Source: Oscillibacter sp. (GTDB taxonomy: Bacteria > Bacillota > Clostridia > Oscillospirales > Oscillospiraceae). Taken from it: DNA of 64,000 nucleotides. The translations under genes and the position numbers were made by a program. The notes below the pieces were generated by a model, which saw nothing but the letters and a program-made list of their open reading frames with translations, was not told the origin of the DNA and searched no databases. Every line of letters begins with the position of its first letter. Position 1 is the stretch's first letter. The stretch lies in NCBI GenBank assembly GCA_022652815.1, contig JALCRR010000001.1:1-64000 (forward strand). Reading direction: 5' to 3'. Shown in pieces: positions 19,015 to 26,951 of this stretch.

Positions 19015-19037
19015 AAGGGGGATACTATCCCCCTTTT
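19013..19037 (+). promoter_or_regulatory. intercistronic hairpin after arcA
   Basis: AAAAGGGGGAT-ACT-ATCCCCCTTTT overlaps the arcA stop codon. The T-run ends after four bases, so it may be a weak terminator that sets the arcA to OTC ratio, or an RNA stabiliser. Confidence 0.55.
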
Positions 19038-19090
19038 AGAATCTCCGGCAACGAGTGAAAATCATACTGATGCAATAAGGAGAATATGTA

Positions 19091-20089
19091 ATGGCTGTTA
19101 ATTTAAAAGGACGGAGCTTTCTGACGCTTCAGGACTTTACCCCGGAGGAAATCCGGTATCTGCTGGATCTGGGCCACGACTTAAAAACCAAGCGCCGCGC
19201 CGGCATCCATGCCCCCACCATGAAGGGCAAGCATATTGTGCTGCTGTTTGAAAAGACCTCCACCCGCACCCGCTGCTCGTTCGAGGTCGCCGCCACCCAG
19301 GAGGGTGCCCACGTCACCTATCTGGACGCGGGCAGCTCCCAGATGGGTAAGAAGGAATCGCTGGAGGACTCCGCCAAGGTGCTGGGCCGTTTCTTTGACG
19401 GCATCGAGTACCGCGGCTATGACCAGAAGGTAGTCGAGGATCTGGCAAAGTTCGCAGGCGTGCCGGTGTGGAACGGTCTGACCGATGCCGACCACCCCAC
19501 CCAGATTCTGGCGGACATGATGACCATTGAGGAGCACTGCGCAAAGCCCCTGAACAAGGTCAAAGTCGTGTTCCCCGGCGATGTGCGCAACAATATGTGC
19601 TACGCCTGGATGATCGGCGCGGCCAAGATGGGCATGCACTTTGTGGGTCTGGGGCCGGAGTCGCTGGCGAAGGAAATGGACCAGAAGATCGTCAAGGAGA
19701 CGTTTGAAACAGCGCGGCAGACCGGCGGCCTGATCGAAATTACCGATGACAAAAGCTGCCTGAAGGACGCCGACGTGATCTACGGCGACATCTGGGCATC
19801 CATGGGCGAAGAGGCGCTGATTCCCGAGCGTGCCAAGCTGCTGACACCCTACCGCGTGACGGAGGAGACGCTGGAAGCCACCGGCAACAAGGACGTGCTG
19901 TATCTGCACTGCCTGCCGTCCTTCCACGACTTCGAGACGAAGATGGCCAAGGAGTGGAAGGAAAAGGGCGTGGACATCCGAGAGGCCACGGACGAGGTGT
20001 TCCGGGGCAAGCACTCCGTCGTGTTTGACGAGGCAGAAAACCGGATGCACTCCATCAAGGCCATTCTGGTGGCAACCATCGGAAAGTAA
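19091..20089 (+). CDS. argF: ornithine carbamoyltransferase
   Basis: 332 residues. The carbamoyl-phosphate site STRTRCSFE (about residues 56-64), DHPTQ (about 136-140), and the ornithine/catalytic HCLPSFHD near the C-terminus are intact. It interconverts citrulline plus phosphate with ornithine plus carbamoyl phosphate. Its place 76 bp after arcA suggests the catabolic (ArcB) direction. The sequence alone does not separate the catabolic from the anabolic enzyme. AGGAG precedes the ATG. Confidence 0.96.
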   Translation: MAVNLKGRSFLTLQDFTPEEIRYLLDLGHDLKTKRRAGIHAPTMKGKHIVLLFEKTSTRTRCSFEVAATQEGAHVTYLDAGSSQMGKKESLEDSAKVLGRFFDGIEYRGYDQKVVEDLAKFAGVPVWNGLTDADHPTQILADMMTIEEHCAKPLNKVKVVFPGDVRNNMCYAWMIGAAKMGMHFVGLGPESLAKEMDQKIVKETFETARQTGGLIEITDDKSCLKDADVIYGDIWASMGEEALIPERAKLLTPYRVTEETLEATGNKDVLYLHCLPSFHDFETKMAKEWKEKGVDIREATDEVFRGKHSVVFDEAENRMHSIKAILVATIGK

Positions 20090-20090
20090 C

Positions 20091-20120
20091 TTCATCAAAG
20101 TGTAAAGGCACTTTGATGAG
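20091..20120 (+). promoter_or_regulatory. hairpin after the ornithine carbamoyltransferase gene
   Basis: TTCATCAAAGTG-TAAAGG-CACTTTGATGAG forms an 11-12-bp stem with no T-run. A second structure follows at about 20124-20186: an outer CGGCCCG..CGGGCCG pair enclosing CACTGCC-GTA-GGGCAGTG. The roughly 230-nt spacer is thus mostly RNA hairpins and may attenuate or stabilise the downstream carrier message. Confidence 0.55.
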
Positions 20121-20317
20121 GGGCTGCGGCCCGACACCGCGCACACACTGCCGTAGGGCAGTGCGCACACTCGCGGGCCGAGAAGAATTTTCTCCGACGC
20201 TCTTGCCGCGGTCAAAATGATTTAAATTTATTTTGCCGCTCCGGCGGCAAAACCCGGTGGGACCCGGAACCAGCAAGACCCCGGCGGAAAACGCAACGGG
20301 AAGGGAGAAAAATACGG

Positions 20318-21706
20318 ATGGCAAAATCAAAATTTCGCATGCCCACGGCGTACACGATCTTATTTGCACTGATTTTACTGGTGGCGATTGCCACCTGGCT
20401 CATTCCCGCGGGCAGCTATGATTATGTGGATGGCGTACCGGTGGCGGGGACGTACCACGCAGTGGAGGCTAGCCCCGCCGGCATCGGCGAAATCCTGCGC
20501 GCCTCGTTCGAGGGCTTTTACGACGCGGTGGACGTATGCGTGTTTATCCTCATGGTAGGCGGCTTTCTGGGCGTGGTGATGAAAACCGGCGCCATCGACG
20601 CGGGCGTGTCCGGCGTGATCGGTGCGCTGCGAGGGCGGGAGCAGTGGATGATCCCCATTTTGATGGTGGTGTTCGGTCTGGGCGGCACCACGTACGGCAT
20701 GTGGGAGGAAACCATGGCCTTTTACCCGCTGCTGATTCCAGTGTTCCTCGCGGCGGGATATGACGCGGTGGTGGGCATTTCCGTCATTCTGCTGGGCGCC
20801 GGAGCCGGTGTGTTGTGCTCCACGGTGAACCCCTTTGCAACGGGCATCGCCTCCGGCTTTGCTGGAACCTCGCTGGGCGACGGCATTGTCCTGCGGCTTT
20901 TGATGTGGCTTGCGTTTGAGGGCATCTCCATCTGGTTCGTCATGGCCTATGCGGCCAAGGTGAAGCGGGACCCAAGTGCATCCGTGGTGGGCACGGGACA
21001 CGAGCTTTTGCACACCAAAACCGACGAGGCTCCGCCGCTGACCGGGAAGCGGAAGGTTATTTTGGTGATCTTTACGCTGACGTTTGTGGTCATGGTGGTG
21101 GGCGTCGTGCCCTTTGACGAAATGGGGCTGCCGATCCCGTCTCTTGGCTGGTGGTTCCCGGAGCTGTCCGCCCTGTTTCTGGTCAGCGGCATCGTCATCG
21201 GCATCATCGACCGCATGGGGGAGGCCACCGTGGCGGAGACTTACGTCTCCGGCTGCGCCGATCTTCTGGGCGTGGCGTTTATCATCGGCATCTCCCGCGG
21301 CATCACGGTTTTGATGAATGGCGCTCATGTGACGGACACCATTCTCCACTGGGGCGAAACAGCGCTGGCCGGCAGCGGCCCCATTACGTTTACCCTGTTG
21401 GTTTACGTGCTGTATCTGCCGCTGTCCATCCTAATTCCCTCGTCCTCCGGCCTTGCCACCTTGTCCGTGCCGATTCTGGCGCCGCTGGCGTCCTTTGCCG
21501 GCGTCTCCGGATCGCTGGTGGTCACGGCCTTTCAGAGCGCCTCCGGCCTTGTCAACCTGCTGACGCCGACTGCCGCCGTGATTATGGGCGCGCTGGCGCT
21601 GGGGCATGTGGGGTATGATCGGTGGTTCAAGTATGTCTGGAAACTAATTTTATATTTTCTGCTTCTGACGCTGGCGTTTTTGATTCTCGGCGTCTGGATG
21701 CAATAA
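20318..21706 (+). CDS. YfcC-family basic amino-acid carrier (putative arginine/ornithine exchanger)
   Basis: 462 residues, very hydrophobic with roughly 12 membrane spans. The N-terminus MPTAYTILFALILLVAIATW, the ASPAGIGEILRASFEGF loop, and conserved GLGGTTYGMWEET and LGAGAGVLCSTVNPFATG motifs place it in the YfcC/DcuC-like (C4-dicarboxylate anaerobic carrier) superfamily. Members next to arcA and argF are often taken to exchange arginine for ornithine. That substrate is inferred from context, not from residues. AAGGGAG precedes the ATG and the gene lies 228 bp after argF. Confidence 0.85.
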   Translation: MAKSKFRMPTAYTILFALILLVAIATWLIPAGSYDYVDGVPVAGTYHAVEASPAGIGEILRASFEGFYDAVDVCVFILMVGGFLGVVMKTGAIDAGVSGVIGALRGREQWMIPILMVVFGLGGTTYGMWEETMAFYPLLIPVFLAAGYDAVVGISVILLGAGAGVLCSTVNPFATGIASGFAGTSLGDGIVLRLLMWLAFEGISIWFVMAYAAKVKRDPSASVVGTGHELLHTKTDEAPPLTGKRKVILVIFTLTFVVMVVGVVPFDEMGLPIPSLGWWFPELSALFLVSGIVIGIIDRMGEATVAETYVSGCADLLGVAFIIGISRGITVLMNGAHVTDTILHWGETALAGSGPITFTLLVYVLYLPLSILIPSSSGLATLSVPILAPLASFAGVSGSLVVTAFQSASGLVNLLTPTAAVIMGALALGHVGYDRWFKYVWKLILYFLLLTLAFLILGVWMQ

Positions 21707-21710
21707 AAGA

Positions 21711-21740
21711 AAGGACGCTGTGCGAAAGCACAGCGCCCTT
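21711..21740. terminator. bidirectional terminator between the YfcC carrier and DegV genes
   Basis: AAGG-A-CGCTGTGC, loop GAAA, GCACAGCG-C-CCTT lies between convergent genes. T-runs are short on both strands. Confidence 0.65.
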
Positions 21741-21751
21741 GTTCAATCCGT

Positions 21752-22597
21752 TTAATAGCCCAGAATTAGGCCGTTTTTCATGGCGTAAAAGCTGGTCAGT
21801 CCCCGGCAGGAGAGAATGGACACGTCCTTCACCGGAAGCTCTTTCAAGATCAGCTCCTTGAGCTTCAGCGCTCCGGCGAGGTTTTCGCAGTTGGCGATGC
21901 AGACCTCCATGCCGGTGCAGTCCTTGCTGGTACGCATTTGCTCCACAATGGCTTGATAGGTTTTCACTTCGCCGCGAGCCTTGCCCGCCACGTGGATGGA
22001 GCCTTGCGGCGTTGCATCTGCGATGATGTGAATGCCTAGCGAGTGCAGCAGGCTGCCCACCAAAGGCCGCATGCGCCCGTTTTTAATCAAGTTGTCGTAG
22101 TTTTCCAGCGTAAAGACCGTGCGCAGCGATGCTTGATAAATCCGCAGCTCCGTGCAGACCTGCTCAAAGTCCGGCTCGTCCGTGGCCTCCAGCAGCTGCT
22201 GCGCCCGACGAGCCAGCAAGACCAGAGGACCTGCGGCAGAGCGGGAGTCAATCACGCAAATTTTCTTCTCGGGATGCTCCTCCAGCACCAGATCCCGCCC
22301 CATCACGGCGGCGTTGTACGTGCCGGAAAGAGCGGAGGAAATGGTGATGCAAATGGAGCAGTCCGCCTGCTCAAAAGCCGCAGCGAAGGTCGCGGGGGAG
22401 GGGCAGGCCGTGCCGGAAGAACCCTTCTCGGCGTTCATCGCCTCAAGCAGGGCAGGGACGTTGATCGTCTCATCATCCGTAAATTCTTCCGCACCCACGT
22501 TTATCCGCAGAGGAACCGACGTCAAAAAGAGACGATCCGGCTGCAAAACGGTGGTTTTCAGATCAGCACTGCTGTCACAGACAATATTATAAGTCAT
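21752..22597 (-). CDS. DegV family fatty-acid-binding protein (copy 1)
   Basis: 281 residues. DegV (FakB-like) proteins bind a fatty acid in a cleft between two domains, and some deliver it to a fatty-acid kinase. The N-terminal CDSSADL, the TACPSPATF loop, ITISSALSGTYNAA and the C-terminal SCRGLTSFYAMKNGL match the family. AAGGAG lies 6 nt before the ATG. No FakA-like kinase gene lies in the window. It is transcribed divergently from a second DegV gene. Confidence 0.9.
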   Translation of the reverse strand: MTYNIVCDSSADLKTTVLQPDRLFLTSVPLRINVGAEEFTDDETINVPALLEAMNAEKGSSGTACPSPATFAAAFEQADCSICITISSALSGTYNAAVMGRDLVLEEHPEKKICVIDSRSAAGPLVLLARRAQQLLEATDEPDFEQVCTELRIYQASLRTVFTLENYDNLIKNGRMRPLVGSLLHSLGIHIIADATPQGSIHVAGKARGEVKTYQAIVEQMRTSKDCTGMEVCIANCENLAGALKLKELILKELPVKDVSILSCRGLTSFYAMKNGLILGY

Positions 22598-22631
22598 TTC
22601 TAACTCCTTAAAATCTGGTTTACAATATCAT

Positions 22632-22660
22632 ATTTAACCACAATTTGCTTGCTTTGTCAA
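22632..22660 (-). promoter_or_regulatory. promoter of DegV copy 1
   Basis: On the minus strand TTGACA (22660-22655), a 17-bp spacer and TTAAAT (22637-22632). Confidence 0.65.
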
Positions 22661-22702
22661 CAGAAAAGAAATGAGGAAGGGCGGCATCGTGAATGAGAAA
22701 GC

Positions 22703-22731
22703 TTGCGTTTTGGGGCAAGCTATGCTATATT
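22703..22731 (+). promoter_or_regulatory. promoter of DegV copy 2
   Basis: TTGCGT (22703-22708), a 17-bp spacer and TATATT (22726-22731) with TGC in front. An AGCTTGC..GCAAGCT inverted repeat overlaps the -35 and spacer and could be an operator. Confidence 0.6.
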
Positions 22732-22832
22732 CTGCATTGTATAAATTTTGCCGAAATCCGCGAATCATGCGTAAAATGTGCCCCGCACAGACGCGTTCGC
22801 GAAAAATATTTTAGGATTTTACGGAGTATACC

Positions 22833-23681
22833 ATGGAAAAAACAGCGATTGTTGCAGATACAAACAGCGGACTGACACCCCAACAGGCCGATTCACTGGG
22901 CATTTACCTGCTGCCCATGCCGTTTTTGATTGACGGGGAGCAGTACCTGGAGGGGCAGAACTGCCCGGCGGAAGTGTTTTTTGAAAAGCTCCGCGCCGGT
23001 GCGGATGTCTCCACGTCTCAGCCCTCTCCCGGCAGCATTGCCATCCTGTGGGACAGGCTGCTGCGAAAATATGACCGGATTTTGCATTTTCCCATGTCCT
23101 CCACGCTGTCCGGTTCCTGCCAGACGGCACGCGCCATGGCGCTTGAATACCCCGGCCGGGTCTTTGTGGTGGACAACCGCCGCGTCTCCGTTACGCTGTA
23201 TCAGTCCATTCTGCAGGCCAAGCGCCTGCTGGAGGGCGGAATGCCCGCGGCGGACGTGTGGAAAACGATCGAGGAGGAAAGTGCAGAGCAGAGCATTTAC
23301 CTCGCCGTGAATACGCTGGCCTACCTTAAAAAGAGCGGGCGCGTGACCCCAGCGGCTGCGGCCATGGCCAGCGTTTTAAACCTGAAGCCGGTGCTGCAGA
23401 TTCAAGGCGGCAAGTTGGACGCCTATAAAAAGGTGCGGGGCATGGCCGCTGCCCGGCAGACCATGCTGGCGGCGATGAAGGAAGATCTTGCAAACCGCTT
23501 TGCCGGAGAGGACATGGCGCTGTTTGCCGTCTACTCCGGAAAAATGGAGGACGGCGCCGCCTGGCAGAAGATTGTGCAGGGGGAATTCCCCGACCGGGAG
23601 GTGGAGTTTGCCGCTCTGCCGCTGAGCATCTGCTGCCATGTGGGCGACGGAGTACAGGCCATCGCTTGTGCAAAAAAATAA
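22833..23681 (+). CDS. DegV family fatty-acid-binding protein (copy 2)
   Basis: 282 residues of the same family as its divergent neighbour but clearly diverged. Motifs: VADTNSGLTPQQADSLGIYLLPMPFLIDG, STSQPSPGSI, FPMSSTLSGSCQTARAMA, VNTLAYLKKSGRVTPAAAAMASVLNLKPVL. The second half is closer to the canonical DegV pattern than copy 1. Two copies may bind different acyl chains, as FakB1 and FakB2 do, but this is inference. A strong terminator follows. Confidence 0.92.
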   Translation: MEKTAIVADTNSGLTPQQADSLGIYLLPMPFLIDGEQYLEGQNCPAEVFFEKLRAGADVSTSQPSPGSIAILWDRLLRKYDRILHFPMSSTLSGSCQTARAMALEYPGRVFVVDNRRVSVTLYQSILQAKRLLEGGMPAADVWKTIEEESAEQSIYLAVNTLAYLKKSGRVTPAAAAMASVLNLKPVLQIQGGKLDAYKKVRGMAAARQTMLAAMKEDLANRFAGEDMALFAVYSGKMEDGAAWQKIVQGEFPDREVEFAALPLSICCHVGDGVQAIACAKK

Positions 23682-23692
23682 AAGAAGTAATG

Positions 23693-23728
23693 AAGCGGCC
23701 TTCGGTTAAATCCGAAGGCCGCCTTTTT
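23693..23728 (+). terminator. terminator of DegV copy 2
   Basis: GCGGCCTTCGG-TTAAAT-CCGAAGGCCGC followed by CTTTTT. Confidence 0.93.
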
Positions 23729-23796
23729 GCGCCGGTATTTTGACCATAAATTGTCGCTTTTGCCATAGAATCGTGCATCAAAAATATTTTATAATA

Positions 23797-23811
23797 ACCA
23801 CAAGATGTGGT
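23797..23811. promoter_or_regulatory. candidate NrdR-like palindrome upstream of nrdD
   Basis: ACCACA-AGA-TGTGGT is a perfect inverted repeat about 30 bp upstream of the -35 of nrdD. Size and CACA..TGTG core resemble NrdR boxes found upstream of ribonucleotide reductase genes, though NrdR sites usually come in pairs and I see no clear second copy. Confidence 0.4.
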
Positions 23812-23841
23812 ATTGCAATTTTTAATACTGCCAAGATTTAG

Positions 23842-23870
23842 TTAACAAATGGGATTACATGTGCTATGAT
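23842..23870 (+). promoter_or_regulatory. nrdDG promoter
   Basis: TTAACA (23842-23847), a 17-bp spacer and TATGAT (23865-23870) with an extended TGC. The roughly 80-nt leader carries a GCCCGC-CT-GCGGGC hairpin at 23908-23921. Confidence 0.7.
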
Positions 23871-23958
23871 AAACCCGCTGTATGATTTGCAGCTATGAAA
23901 AAAATATGCCCGCCTGCGGGCGGACTGAAAAACAAGCGGCTGGATGAGGAGAGAGACT

Positions 23959-26166
23959 ATGAAAATTATTAAGAGAAACGGACAGGAAGCGGTTTTTGAT
24001 CGGGAAAAAATTGCGCGGGCGATTCAAAAAGCCAGCGCGGCGGTGGCTGCGCAGGATCAAGTGACGGAGGCTCTTGCAGAGCAAATTGCCTGTGACATCG
24101 AGCGGGAGTGCGCCGCCAAGAGCGGAACGGTCAGCGTGGAAGCCGTGCAGGACATGGTGGAAGACAGCCTAATGAAGGCGGGCTGCTTCAATCTGGCCCG
24201 CACCTATATCACCTATCGTTACACCCACGAGCTGCGCCGGGAGAATACGACGGACGCCAAGATTCTTTCCATCGTCTCCCGCACCTCGGAGGAGGCCAAG
24301 ACCGAAAACTCCAACAAGGACCCGGACATTGTCTCCGTCATGCGGGACTATGTGGCGGGCACAGTTTCCCGCGACATTACGGAGCGCGTCCTCCTGCCGG
24401 AGGAAATCGTGCAGGCCCATCGGGACGGCATCATCCACTTCCATGACAGTGACTATTATCTCCAGCCCATGCACAACTGCTGCCTCGTCAATCTGGAGGA
24501 TATGTTGCAAAACGGCACGGTCATCAGCGGCGTGAAGATTGAAAAGCCCCACAGCTTTTCCACCGCCTGCAACATCGCCACCCAGATCATCGCCCAGGTG
24601 GCCTCCTCCCAGTACGGCGGCCAGACCATCAGCTTGACCCACCTTGCCCCGTTTGTGGACATCAGCCGTCAAAAGCTGCGCAAAGCCGTCACGCAGGAAC
24701 TGGCGGAGCTTGGACTGGACACCGCAAAGCCGGAGGTGCAGGAAAAGATCAACGACATGGCCGAAAAGCGGACGCTGGAGGAGATCAAAAAGGGCGTGCA
24801 GACCATCCAGTATCAAGTGGTCACGCTTCAGACCACCAACGGTCAGGCACCGTTCATCTCGGTCAATATGTATTTAAATGAGTGCGGCGATGACGAGCAG
24901 CTGCGCCACGATCTGGCGCTGATTATCGAGCAGACGCTGCGCCAGCGCATTCAAGGCGTGAAAAACCGGGAGGGCGTCTGGGTGACGCCGGCATTCCCCA
25001 AGCTGCTGTACGTGCTGGAGCCGGACAACATCGAGGAGGGCACGAAATACTGGTATCTCACCGAGCTTGCTGCCAAGTGTACCGCCAAGCGCATGGTGCC
25101 GGATTATATCTCCGAGAAGAAGATGCTGGAATACAAGATCGACGCCAACGGCGACGGCCATTGCTATCCCTGCATGGGCTGCCGCAGCTTCTTGACGCCG
25201 TATGTGGACGAGGACAAGAAGCCCAAGTATTACGGCCGCTTCAACCAAGGCGTTGTCACCATCAACCTGCCGGACGCGGCACTGTCCTCCGGCGGTGATG
25301 TGGACAAATTCTGGAAGATTTTTGACGAGCGGCTGGAGCTGTGCTACCGCGCACTGATGTGCCGCCACAACCGACTGATGGGCACTCCCAGCGACGTGGC
25401 ACCCATTTTGTGGCAGGACGGCGCGCTGGCCCGTCTCGCTCCCGGCGAGACCATCGACAAGCTGCTCTTTAACGGCTATTCCACCATTTCTCTGGGCTAT
25501 GCCGGCCTTTACGAGTGCGTCAAATACATGACCGGCCACTCCCATACCGAGGAGGAGGCCAAGCCCTTTGCCCTGGCTGTCATGCAAAAGATGAACGACA
25601 AGTGCAAGGAGTGGAAGGCGAAGGAGCACATGGACTTCTCCCTTTACGGCACACCGCTGGAATCCACCACCTACAAGTTTGCCCAGAGTTTGCAGCGCCG
25701 CTTTGGCATCGTCAAGGACGTGACCGACCACGGCTATGTTACAAACTCCTATCATGTCAGCGTGCGGGAAAAGATGTCCGCTTTTGATAAGCTGTCCTTT
25801 GAAAGCGAATTCCAGCGCCTGTCTCCCGGTGGCGCCATCAGCTATGTGGAAGTGCCCAACATGCAGAATAATATCGAGGGCGTGCTGGCCATTATTCGCT
25901 TTATCTACGACGACATCCAGTATGCAGAGCTGAACACCAAGTCCGATTACTGTATGAAGTGCGGCTATGACGGCGAGATCAAGATTGTGGAGGATGACGG
26001 CAAGCTGGTATGGGAGTGCCCGAAGTGCGGCAACCGCGACCAGCACCTCATGTCCGTTGCCCGCCGCACCTGCGGCTATATCGGCACCAACTTCTGGAAC
26101 CAGGGCCGCACGGAGGAAATCCGCGACCGCGTGTTGCACGTTGCCATTCCGGCCTTTGAGCGGTGA
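23959..26166 (+). CDS. nrdD: anaerobic (class III) ribonucleoside-triphosphate reductase
   Basis: 735 residues. It reduces ribonucleoside triphosphates to deoxynucleotides with a glycyl radical and therefore works only without oxygen. An N-terminal ATP-cone (about residues 1-90, starting MKIIKRNGQEAVFDREKI) is followed by the large catalytic barrel. The C-terminus has two CxxC pairs (CMKCGYDG about 665, CPKCGNRD about 687) and the glycyl-radical motif RRTCGYIGTNFWNQGR (about 702-716). The ATG at 23959 follows GAGGAGAGAG; a start 15 nt earlier would consume the ribosome site. It overlaps or abuts nrdG, its activase. Confidence 0.97.
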   Translation: MKIIKRNGQEAVFDREKIARAIQKASAAVAAQDQVTEALAEQIACDIERECAAKSGTVSVEAVQDMVEDSLMKAGCFNLARTYITYRYTHELRRENTTDAKILSIVSRTSEEAKTENSNKDPDIVSVMRDYVAGTVSRDITERVLLPEEIVQAHRDGIIHFHDSDYYLQPMHNCCLVNLEDMLQNGTVISGVKIEKPHSFSTACNIATQIIAQVASSQYGGQTISLTHLAPFVDISRQKLRKAVTQELAELGLDTAKPEVQEKINDMAEKRTLEEIKKGVQTIQYQVVTLQTTNGQAPFISVNMYLNECGDDEQLRHDLALIIEQTLRQRIQGVKNREGVWVTPAFPKLLYVLEPDNIEEGTKYWYLTELAAKCTAKRMVPDYISEKKMLEYKIDANGDGHCYPCMGCRSFLTPYVDEDKKPKYYGRFNQGVVTINLPDAALSSGGDVDKFWKIFDERLELCYRALMCRHNRLMGTPSDVAPILWQDGALARLAPGETIDKLLFNGYSTISLGYAGLYECVKYMTGHSHTEEEAKPFALAVMQKMNDKCKEWKAKEHMDFSLYGTPLESTTYKFAQSLQRRFGIVKDVTDHGYVTNSYHVSVREKMSAFDKLSFESEFQRLSPGGAISYVEVPNMQNNIEGVLAIIRFIYDDIQYAELNTKSDYCMKCGYDGEIKIVEDDGKLVWECPKCGNRDQHLMSVARRTCGYIGTNFWNQGRTEEIRDRVLHVAIPAFER

Positions 26167-26171
26167 GGGGC

Positions 26172-26708
26172 ATGAACTACGCCCAAATTTTTGACTGCGA
26201 CTGCGGCAATGGCCCCGGTATGCGGGAAATCCTGTTCGTCAGCGGCTGCCGCCATCGGTGCGAGGGCTGCTTCAACGAGCAGGCGTGGGACTTTTCCTTC
26301 GGCGAACCGTTCACCAAGGACGTGGAGGAGCAGCTGCTCAAAAAGCTGTCGCCGTCCTATATTGCGGGGCTGACCCTGTTGGGCGGAGAGCCTATGGAGA
26401 TCGAAAACCAGCGGGGCCTACTGCCGTTTGCCAAGCGTGTGCGGGAACAATTTCCCAATAAGACCATTTGGCTTTTTTCCGGGTTCCTTTTTGAGGAGCT
26501 GACCGGGCAAAAGCCCTCCCGTTGCCGCTGTGAGGTGACGGACGAGCTGCTGGGCGCGTGTGACGTGCTGGTGGACGGGCCGTTCATCCTTGCCCAAAAG
26601 GACATTTCCCTCAAGTTCCGGGGCAGCACCAACCAGCGGGTGCTGGATTTGAAACGGTCCCTTGCGGCAAAGACTCCCGTCTGGCTGGCGGGTTACAGCG
26701 AGCCTTAA
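26172..26708 (+). CDS. nrdG: anaerobic ribonucleotide reductase activating protein (radical SAM)
   Basis: 178 residues. It uses a 4Fe-4S cluster and S-adenosylmethionine to install the glycyl radical on NrdD. The cluster motif is CRHRCEGC (CxxxCxxC, about residues 27-34), preceded by DCDCGNGPGMREILFVSGC, and LLGGEPME is the GGE SAM-binding motif. I place the start at ATG 26172, preceded by GGTGAGGGG. A GTG at 26163 overlapping the nrdD stop (GTGA) is the alternative and would add MRG. Confidence 0.95.
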   Translation: MNYAQIFDCDCGNGPGMREILFVSGCRHRCEGCFNEQAWDFSFGEPFTKDVEEQLLKKLSPSYIAGLTLLGGEPMEIENQRGLLPFAKRVREQFPNKTIWLFSGFLFEELTGQKPSRCRCEVTDELLGACDVLVDGPFILAQKDISLKFRGSTNQRVLDLKRSLAAKTPVWLAGYSEP

Positions 26709-26720
26709 AAATGGTAAAAG

Positions 26721-26765
26721 GTGCAGCCTGTCGAAAAAGTTCTTTCGACAGGCTGTGCTTTTTTT
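26721..26765 (+). terminator. terminator of nrdDG
   Basis: GCAGCCTGTCGAAA and TTTCGACAGGCTGTGC pair around a 6-base loop, then TTTTTTT. Confidence 0.92.
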
Positions 26766-26951
26766 GCGAAAATAGAAGCAAAATAGGAATGTTATTCGTT
26801 TTTCTGAAAAGAAGCACCATATCAGAGAATCTTTTGGCAATAAAATATGAAAAAGGACTGGAAATGTAAACAACAAAGGATTATAATCATTTGTCGTTCT
26901 CGATAGGCCAACCGGAAGAAGGCCTGTCGGACGAATGAAAGAGAGGATTGC

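Noticed and set aside
20124-20186. Nested palindromes before the YfcC carrier as a riboswitch
   Set aside because: No conserved aptamer motif I know, no terminator and no paired Shine-Dalgarno; kept only as structured spacer.
22693-22875. 60-residue frame upstream of DegV copy 2
   Set aside because: It covers the promoter (TTGCGT-N17-TATATT) of the downstream gene and has no ribosome site.
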